Positions 58,786 to 64,000 of a stretch of 64,000 bases of DNA are shown here, one piece after another (positions within the stretch are counted from its first letter, which is position 1; the number at the start of each line of letters is the position of its first letter). Made by a program: the position numbers and the translations under genes. The notes under the pieces are model-generated. The model ran no database searches. It was not told the origin of the DNA and was given only the letters and a program-made list of their open reading frames with translations. The stretch is from PALSA-607 sp036501485 (GTDB lineage: Bacteria; Actinomycetota; Actinomycetes; Acidothermales; Acidothermaceae), in NCBI GenBank assembly GCA_036501485.1, contig DASYAG010000016.1, forward strand, positions 91,605-155,604, read 5' to 3'.

Positions 58786-58835
58786 CGGCGTTGCGCCGCG
58801 CGGGCAGCCATCGCGCTTGAGACAGTGTCGTCGCG

Positions 58836-59354
58836 ATGGAAATTCGCCGTGCACTTGCCGACGACGCGCTAGGCGTCGCGACTGTTCACGTGCGCTCGTG
58901 GCAGGCGGCCTACAGGGGATTGATGCCGGATATGTATCTCGATCAACTCGACGTCGAGAGACGGCGTGCCGGTTGGGAAGGCAACATCGCGGACACCGAC
59001 TGGCCGCGCACCGGCACGCTGGTTGCCACCGGGGCGAATGGAACTGTGGTCGGCTTCGCGAACATTGGGCCAGCTCGCGATGGTGACGGCGATCCGAGCG
59101 TGATCGGCGAGCTCGCCGCGATCTACCTGCTGCCTGAGGCGTGGGGGAGCGGTGTCGGACGGCGGTTGATGGCGGCCGCGGTGAACGTGCTGCGCGATGC
59201 GGGCTACGCCGAGGCAATCTTGTGGGTGCTCGAGGGTAACGAGCGAGCACAGCGGTTCTATGAGATCGGGGGCTGGCAGCTCGATGGCGTCACCAAGGAC
59301 GTCGTGATCGCCGACATGCCCTTGCCCGAAGTCCGTTACCGGTTGGTCCTCTAG
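58836..59354 (+). CDS. GNAT family N-acetyltransferase
   Basis: 172 aa. MEIRRALADDALGVATVHVR, SWQAAYRGLMPD, acetyl-CoA motif ELAAIYLLPEAWGSGVGRRL, then EAILWVLEGNERAQRFYEIG. This is the common RimI-like single-domain layout of unknown acceptor. It stands 50 bp after the first GNAT gene and 2 bp before the deaminase gene, so the three may be one transcript. Confidence 0.9.
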   Translation: MEIRRALADDALGVATVHVRSWQAAYRGLMPDMYLDQLDVERRRAGWEGNIADTDWPRTGTLVATGANGTVVGFANIGPARDGDGDPSVIGELAAIYLLPEAWGSGVGRRLMAAAVNVLRDAGYAEAILWVLEGNERAQRFYEIGGWQLDGVTKDVVIADMPLPEVRYRLVL

Positions 59355-59356
59355 CG

Positions 59357-59986
59357 ATGATGGGTCTTTTGGCGATGCACGAGTGGCGGCAAGCTCACGA
59401 GAGTGTGCGGCGAAGTCTTGAGCTCGCCCACGAGGCGTTGCGTGCTGGCGGGTTGCCGGTCGGCGCAGTGATCCTCGATGCATCAGGGGAGATGATCGCA
59501 CAGGGACGCAACCATGCCTACGACCCTCCCGCGGGCGACGATCCCTTACAGGACACCCCAATTGCCCACGCCGAGATGAACGCGCTGGCCAGGATCCCCA
59601 CCAAGACTGACCTGTCGGTCTGCACGTTGTGGAGTACGCACCGACCCTGCGGCATGTGCGCAGCAGCGACCGCGTTCACCGGTGTCGGTGACGTGCGATT
59701 TCTCGCACCTGACCCCTCTGACGAGGACAGTTCCGACCCGGTCGGGATCGACAGCCGCTGGATGGTGCTTGCGAACGTCATGTTCCTCGAAGGCGTCAGC
59801 CGCTACTCCGGAGCGAGCGCGCCCATGATCTGCCAGGCCCGTGTGCGCGAGCCGGAGACGGCCGCGTTGCTCAGCGATGTCGGACCGATCTTGTTCGCAT
59901 CGCCAGGGCTTGAGCTCGGGTTGGAGCAGGTCTGGCCGATGATCGAGGCCGCGGCCCAGGCCCGTGCCGACCGCCGCCTGGGGTAG
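59357..59986 (+). CDS. Nucleoside deaminase (cytidine/guanine deaminase-like)
   Basis: 209-aa zinc-dependent deaminase. His71 and Glu73 in PIAHAEMNAL and Cys98/Cys101 in HRPCGMCAAA form the zinc site. The fold is that of the CMP/dCMP deaminase family. The C-terminal 90 residues (WMVLANVMFLEGVSRYSGAS) exceed the usual 150-160 aa, suggesting an extra helical region. Substrate unknown (guanine, cytosine or a modified base). ATG 59357, 2 bp after the acetyltransferase gene; Met at 59375 is an alternative. Confidence 0.85.
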   Translation: MMGLLAMHEWRQAHESVRRSLELAHEALRAGGLPVGAVILDASGEMIAQGRNHAYDPPAGDDPLQDTPIAHAEMNALARIPTKTDLSVCTLWSTHRPCGMCAAATAFTGVGDVRFLAPDPSDEDSSDPVGIDSRWMVLANVMFLEGVSRYSGASAPMICQARVREPETAALLSDVGPILFASPGLELGLEQVWPMIEAAAQARADRRLG

Positions 59987-60043
59987 CCGCAAGCGCTCCC
60001 AACCCGCCCGCGCTCGCGGGCTGGTTGTCGCATACTGGGTCGG

Positions 60044-61756
60044 ATGTCTTTCCCACGCGCTAGTGCCCCTGTGGCGGTGGTTGGGCTCCTCGCGCTGGCG
60101 CTCAGCGCTTGCACCACGTCGCACGGGTCGAAGGCGGACCAGTCGCCGGCGGGATCGACTGCCGTTCCTGGTGGGGTGAGTAGCCCTCAGGCATTCAGCC
60201 TTCCGCCGTCGAGCCCTGGCTCACCGCTTGCCTCCAGTCCGGGGTCGGGCAGCCTTGGAGCGAGCGGTCCGCCGGTGTCCTCGCCGCCGGCGTCGATTCC
60301 GCCGGTGTCGAGCCCGCCAGCCATTGCGTCTGGCGCCTCTGGTGCCTCTGGCGTTCATGGCACCGTTGTCGTGGGTGGTGCGACGCCCGCGCGGATGTCG
60401 ATATCGGTCAGCCAGGCACTCTTCACCTCAGCGCCGACAGTCGTCGTGGCGTCGCCCACCGAAGCGGCGGACGTCGTGAGCGGTGCCACAGAGGCGCAGC
60501 AACTCGACGTCCCGCTGCTTCTTCTTGATCACGACGACGCAGCGCCCGCAGACGCCACACCAACACCGGCGTTGTTCGCGGCAGAGCTCACTCGACTCGG
60601 GACGAGCACGGTCGTCGCGATCGGTAGTAGCGCAGCCGATGTCAGTGCAGCTGCGCCGTCGGTCAGCGTCGTTGCTACGGCGGCACAGACCGCGGCCGCG
60701 ACGTCGAGTGATGGCGACGACCTCACGGTTCTCGTGCCGAAGGGCGTCAACGCGGCGTCCGACGCGGTCGCGACGATGGCGTCGGCGAGTGCGCAGGCGG
60801 CACGGGCGACTGTGGTTTCGGTGCAGGGGGCCGACCCGCGTCGCGATCCGGCCGCGATTGCTGCACTGGCTGCACATCCACCACACAATGTGCTCGCAGT
60901 CGGCACTCAATTCGGTACTCCACAAACTGTCGCCGCTCGCGTTGCGGTCGCAAGTACCGGCACTCAACTGCCAGGTGGCGGTCAGATCTTCTTTCCTGGA
61001 CGCCGATTGGTTGCGCTCTATGGACATCCGGGCGGCGCGGCGCTCGGTGTCCTAGGTGCCCAGGACCTGCCGTCGAGCATCGCTCGCGTCAAGCAGCTTG
61101 CCGCTGTGTACGCGCCGATGAGCAGCGTGCCCGTCGTCCCGACCTTCGAAATCATTGCGACTGTTGCGCAAGCCGCCGCGGGTAGCGACGGCAACTATTC
61201 GGGAGAGTCGAGCGTCGCGTCGCTGCTGCCATGGGTGCAGGCGGCGACCGCGGCAGGGTTGTACGTTGTGCTCGATCTGCAGCCGGGCAGCGCGAACGTG
61301 CTGTCGCAGGCAAAGCTGTACACGTCGTTGCTCGCGATGCCCGATGTCGGGCTCGCGATCGATCCGGAGTGGGCGCTCGCGCCGGGCCAGCACCCGCTCG
61401 GGCAGATCGGCAGCCTCACGAGTGCGCAGATCAACGCGGTCGGTGCCTGGCTCGAGCAGCTAACGGCGTCGAAGCACTTGCCGCAAAAGTTGTTGGTGCT
61501 GCATCAGTTCAGACTCACAATGATCGGTGACGAGGCCGCGTTGAAGACCAACTACAACGACGTCGCGGTGCTGATTCATATGGACGGCGAAGGCAGCACT
61601 CCTAGCAAGATCGCGACCTGGAATGCCGTCACGCACGCGGCGCCGAAGGGCGTGCCGTTCGGATGGAAGAACTTCTACAAGGAAGACCACCCGACGATGA
61701 CGCCCGAGCAGACCATGGCGCAAAAGCCGACCCCTGTCATGATTTCCTATCAGTAG
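60044..61756 (+). CDS. Large lipoprotein with cell-wall-binding-like and glycosidase-like parts
   Basis: 570 aa. Lipobox LSAC (Cys23). Residues about 30-100 are Ser/Pro/Gly-rich. Residues about 105-290 (MSISVSQALFTSAPTVVVAS, LDVPLLLLDHDD, TRLGTSTVVAIG, HNVLAVG) resemble a diverged cell-wall-binding type 2 region. The C-terminal 260 residues (VPVVPTFEIIATVAQAAAGS, AAGLYVVLDLQPGSANVLSQ, PDVGLAIDPEWAL, LLVLHQFRLTMI) look like a TIM-barrel hydrolase. No certain catalytic pair. Likely exported and wall-associated. Confidence 0.75.
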   Translation: MSFPRASAPVAVVGLLALALSACTTSHGSKADQSPAGSTAVPGGVSSPQAFSLPPSSPGSPLASSPGSGSLGASGPPVSSPPASIPPVSSPPAIASGASGASGVHGTVVVGGATPARMSISVSQALFTSAPTVVVASPTEAADVVSGATEAQQLDVPLLLLDHDDAAPADATPTPALFAAELTRLGTSTVVAIGSSAADVSAAAPSVSVVATAAQTAAATSSDGDDLTVLVPKGVNAASDAVATMASASAQAARATVVSVQGADPRRDPAAIAALAAHPPHNVLAVGTQFGTPQTVAARVAVASTGTQLPGGGQIFFPGRRLVALYGHPGGAALGVLGAQDLPSSIARVKQLAAVYAPMSSVPVVPTFEIIATVAQAAAGSDGNYSGESSVASLLPWVQAATAAGLYVVLDLQPGSANVLSQAKLYTSLLAMPDVGLAIDPEWALAPGQHPLGQIGSLTSAQINAVGAWLEQLTASKHLPQKLLVLHQFRLTMIGDEAALKTNYNDVAVLIHMDGEGSTPSKIATWNAVTHAAPKGVPFGWKNFYKEDHPTMTPEQTMAQKPTPVMISYQ

Positions 61757-61802
61757 GCTCTCACGACGAGTCACTACTTTCATCGACGGAACGGCGAGAT
61801 TC

Positions 61803-63299
61803 ATGACGATCAGCGAGAAGGAACCGGTGCGCGACGCCGATCCTTCCGACGACATCGAAGTTTCGGCCGTGAGCGCCTCCGGCATCGACCCGGTGCGCAT
61901 GGCGATCGCGCTGGAGGTCTTCGAGGAACTCGACGAGCTTCCGGTCGACCACCCACAGGCGGTCGCGGTGCGCCGTGCAACTGCGCGTCTCTACAAGTCG
62001 GTTAAGCAGCGCAATCGCAAGCAGAAGCGGGCAGCGGTCGTCGCTGCCGACGAAGCGGTAACGGCGGCAACTGCCACCGGTGCGCCGGGTCGCATCGATG
62101 ACGAGACGCAGGGTTTAGCCCTGACGAGCTCAACGACGGCGCCGACAGTGGGCACGTTGGGCAAGGCGCGTGCGTGTTACATCTGCAAGGAGCGCTACCG
62201 CGAGGTCGACGCGTTCTACCACCAGCTGTGTCCGACGTGTGCGGCGCTGAATCGCAGCCGCCGTGACGCTCGCACCGATCTGAGCGGTCGTCGCGCGTTG
62301 CTAACCGGCGGTCGCGCAAAGATCGGCATGTACATCGCACTGCGTTTGCTCCGCGACGGCGCGCACACGACAATCACGACTCGCTTCCCGACTGACGCGG
62401 CGCGGCGTTTCACCGATATGCACGACAGCTCGCAGTGGTTGCATCGCCTGAGCATCGTGGGCATCGACCTGCGTGATCCTTCGCAGGTAGTCGAACTTGC
62501 CGACGCAGTAGCTGCACAGGGACCGCTCGACATCCTGATCAACAACGCGGCGCAGACCGTGCGCCGAACCCCAGGTGCCTACGCCCAGCTCATTGCGGCC
62601 GAGAGTGCGCCGCTGCCCGATGGGCCGCGTCCGGAGCTGATCGAGCTCGGATATTCGGTGGGCGCGGTACCCGCCGCGATCGGTGCGCATCATGGGACTC
62701 ACGAACTGACGCCGCACGCGCTGACCGCTCTCGCGTTGACCAGCGGTTCGGCGTCGCTCGAGCGCGTCGCCGAGCAGACGGCGATTGATGCCGGCGGCCT
62801 GGTTCCTGACCTCGATGCAGTCAACAGCTGGACGCGACGAGTGCACGAGGTCGATGCCGTCGAGTTGCTCGAAGTGCAGCTGTGCAACGTGATCGCGCCG
62901 TTCGTGCTGGTGAGCCGGTTGCGCGCGTCGATGGCGGCGGCGGCCGCGCGGCGCAAGTACGTCGTGAACGTGTCTGCCATGGAGGGCCAGTTCGGCCGCA
63001 TCTACAAGGGCGCCGGACATCCGCACACGAACATGGCGAAGGCCGCGGTGAACATGCTCACGCGTACGAGTGCGCGCGATCTTTATGCGAATGGCATCCT
63101 CATGACGAGCGTCGACACCGGGTGGATCACTGACGAACGGCCCCATCCCACGAAGGCGCGGCTGGCCAATGAGGGCTTCCACGCACCACTCGACCTGATC
63201 GACGGCGCGGCGCGGGTGTACGACCCGGTCGTGCGGGGCGAGCAAGGCGAGGATCTCTACGATTGCTTCCTCAAGGACTACTCAAAGTCCGCGTGGTAA
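61803..63299 (+). CDS. Atypical SDR with N-terminal zinc-ribbon-like motif
   Basis: 498 aa. Residues 1-120 are helical and charged. A four-Cys motif, Cys125-x2-Cys128 and Cys143-x2-Cys146 (CYICKERYREVDAFYHQLC), may bind zinc. The dehydrogenase part starts at about 160 with LLTGGRAKIGMYIALRLL in place of TGxxxGIG, has ILINNAAQTVRR, Ser391 in NVSAMEGQFG and Lys413 in TNMAKAAVNML. The usual catalytic Tyr position is Thr409. About 70 residues are inserted in the middle (270-340). Function unknown; the changed active site suggests an unusual reaction or a binding role. Confidence 0.85.
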   Translation: MTISEKEPVRDADPSDDIEVSAVSASGIDPVRMAIALEVFEELDELPVDHPQAVAVRRATARLYKSVKQRNRKQKRAAVVAADEAVTAATATGAPGRIDDETQGLALTSSTTAPTVGTLGKARACYICKERYREVDAFYHQLCPTCAALNRSRRDARTDLSGRRALLTGGRAKIGMYIALRLLRDGAHTTITTRFPTDAARRFTDMHDSSQWLHRLSIVGIDLRDPSQVVELADAVAAQGPLDILINNAAQTVRRTPGAYAQLIAAESAPLPDGPRPELIELGYSVGAVPAAIGAHHGTHELTPHALTALALTSGSASLERVAEQTAIDAGGLVPDLDAVNSWTRRVHEVDAVELLEVQLCNVIAPFVLVSRLRASMAAAAARRKYVVNVSAMEGQFGRIYKGAGHPHTNMAKAAVNMLTRTSARDLYANGILMTSVDTGWITDERPHPTKARLANEGFHAPLDLIDGAARVYDPVVRGEQGEDLYDCFLKDYSKSAW

Positions 63300-63354
63300 C
63301 AAGCTGGTCCGCCCACAAAGCGGGCTGAGGCCGGTCTGTTTGGAGGTTGTTGCG

Positions 63355-63825
63355 ATGGCGGGGTTAACCGATCGTCCGACGCTGTTCGAGTTCGCCGGTG
63401 GTGAGCCTGCGTTTCTCGCGCTGGCCAACGCTCATCACGCGCTGTGTCTTGCGGATCCCGAACTGAACCACCCGTTCTCTCACCCTGGAAATCCAGCGCA
63501 CATCGAGCGGCTCGCCGCGTATTGGGCGGAGGTCATGGGCGGCCCGCCCATCTACTCCCAGTCGTGTGGCGATCAATCGTCGTTGCAGCAGCTGCACGCC
63601 GGTAACGGCGACATGACCGATCTCGGACGCCGATTCGTCGTGTGCTTCGTGCAGGCCGCAGACGTCGCTGGGTTGCCTGACGACCCTACCTTTCGCGCCG
63701 CACTTCGTGCCTATATGGAGTGGGCGGTCAGCGACGTGCTCGTCTACTCAGCACAGGGCGCGCAAGTACCGACTGGACTCTCGATGCCGCATTGGTCGTG
63801 GGACGGCTTGCAGAGCAACAACTGA
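63355..63825 (+). CDS. Group II truncated haemoglobin-like protein
   Basis: 156 aa. LFEFAGGEPAFLALANAHHA, NHPFSHPGNPAHIERLAAYW, AEVMGGPPIYSQSCGDQSSL and QQLHAGNGDMTDLGRRFVVC fit the actinobacterial group II truncated globin pattern, with a His in LHAGNG a candidate proximal ligand. Likely binds oxygen or nitric oxide through haem. ATG 63355 follows TTTGGAGG. It lies 55 bp after the atypical SDR gene. Confidence 0.85.
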   Translation: MAGLTDRPTLFEFAGGEPAFLALANAHHALCLADPELNHPFSHPGNPAHIERLAAYWAEVMGGPPIYSQSCGDQSSLQQLHAGNGDMTDLGRRFVVCFVQAADVAGLPDDPTFRAALRAYMEWAVSDVLVYSAQGAQVPTGLSMPHWSWDGLQSNN

Positions 63826-63871
63826 CTGCGACCCTGAGTGTCGGAGGGTGACATTGCGCCACGCTGCGGTG

Positions 63872-64000
63872 TCAGCTCGCGGCGCGTCTTCGTTGGGCTA
63901 GGACGCTGATCGCGTAGCGGTGGTCGAGTCGGTCTCCGGACCATTTTGAGGTGGGGGCGTCGGCGGCGATACCTGTGTGGTCGTCTTCGAGGGGGCGGTT
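63872..64000 (-). CDS. Partial gene cut by window edge (possible DUF222/HNH C-terminus)
   Basis: The minus strand is open from 64000 to a TGA at 63872-63874 and gives 42 residues: HTGIAADAPTSKW, SGDRLDHRYAISVLAQRRRA. The GDRLDHRYAISVL segment resembles the C-terminal tail of 13E12/DUF222 HNH-type proteins as I remember them, a weak match. The rest lies outside the window. Convergent with the globin gene. Confidence 0.4.
   Translation of the reverse strand, partial: NRPLEDDHTGIAADAPTSKWSGDRLDHRYAISVLAQRRRAAS

Noticed and set aside
62301..63245. 314-aa open frame on the minus strand
   Set aside because: Antisense of the SDR gene; no start context and no domain.
63744..63944. 66-aa minus-strand frame at the end of the window
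   Set aside because: It overlaps the globin gene end and another, better minus-strand frame (63872-64000); no features.
1..64000. tRNA, rRNA, insertion sequence, integrase or attachment site
   Set aside because: None could be recognised on either strand by eye; no transposase or integrase motifs occur in the open frames.

Overview
The window is GC-rich, densely coded DNA with many GTG starts, ATGA/GTGA stop-start overlaps and strong purine-rich ribosome binding sites. With LldD2-like, SigG-like, YtrA-like and GH65/HAD (Rv3401/Rv3400-like) genes plus a hopanoid cluster, this points to a high-GC actinobacterium. A free-living Frankiales/Mycobacteriales-type soil organism is my inference. I see no tRNA, rRNA, CRISPR array, insertion sequence, prophage or replication origin. 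It reads as ordinary chromosome, about 63 confident or likely genes, with two decayed gene ends.

Layout. 1-4.3 kb: an ABC permease, then an operon of aldo/keto reductase, beta-hydroxyacid dehydrogenase and TetR repressor behind a 13-bp-arm palindrome, then a lipoprotein. 4.3-6.4 kb: VOC protein, a 65-aa protein coupled to an enolase-superfamily dehydratase, and a TetR remnant. 6.4-11.1 kb: NarL-type two-component pair with two DUF1453-like membrane proteins, and an N-acyl-D-amino-acid deacylase. 11.1-16.7 kb: LldD2-like lactate dehydrogenase, AraC and VOC genes, a large secreted HAF-repeat/cell-wall-binding protein, and small genes. 16.7-19.4 kb: YtrA-type GntR plus ABC exporter operon and an isochorismatase-like remnant. 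19.4-28.7 kb: PilZ protein, two-domain VOC protein divergent from a SigG-like ECF sigma factor, STAS protein, lipoproteins, LtrA, RibD-like reductase, membrane-anchored trypsin-like protease, SDR and glutathione peroxidase.

28.7-35.9 kb is a hopanoid cluster: HpnO-like aminotransferase divergent from polyprenyl synthase, squalene-hopene cyclase, a single-frame fusion of an HpnG-like phosphorylase with IspH, and the radical SAM enzyme HpnH. The enzymes would make isoprenoid precursor, cyclise squalene and build the C5 side chain. The squalene synthase genes are not in the window. 35.8-47.3 kb: a kinase-less sensor-like membrane protein, PLP decarboxylase, stress protein, PAS-PAS-GGDEF-EAL protein, methyltransferase, alditol oxidase, aldo/keto reductase, and an MFS/TetR pair with an 18-bp perfect palindrome. 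47.3-53.6 kb: GH65 phosphorylase with beta-phosphoglucomutase, a molybdopterin oxidoreductase/flavin reductase/zinc-ribbon operon, SRPBCC and CtaG-like proteins.

53.6-58.1 kb is an osmoprotectant-type ABC operon with an IclR regulator. Its substrate-binding protein has its two halves in reversed order compared with the family, which looks like a natural circular permutation. This and the HpnG-IspH fusion are the most interesting items. 58.2-64 kb: two GNAT acetyltransferases, a deaminase, a large lipoprotein, an atypical SDR with an N-terminal zinc-ribbon-like motif, a group II truncated haemoglobin, and a gene end cut by the window edge.
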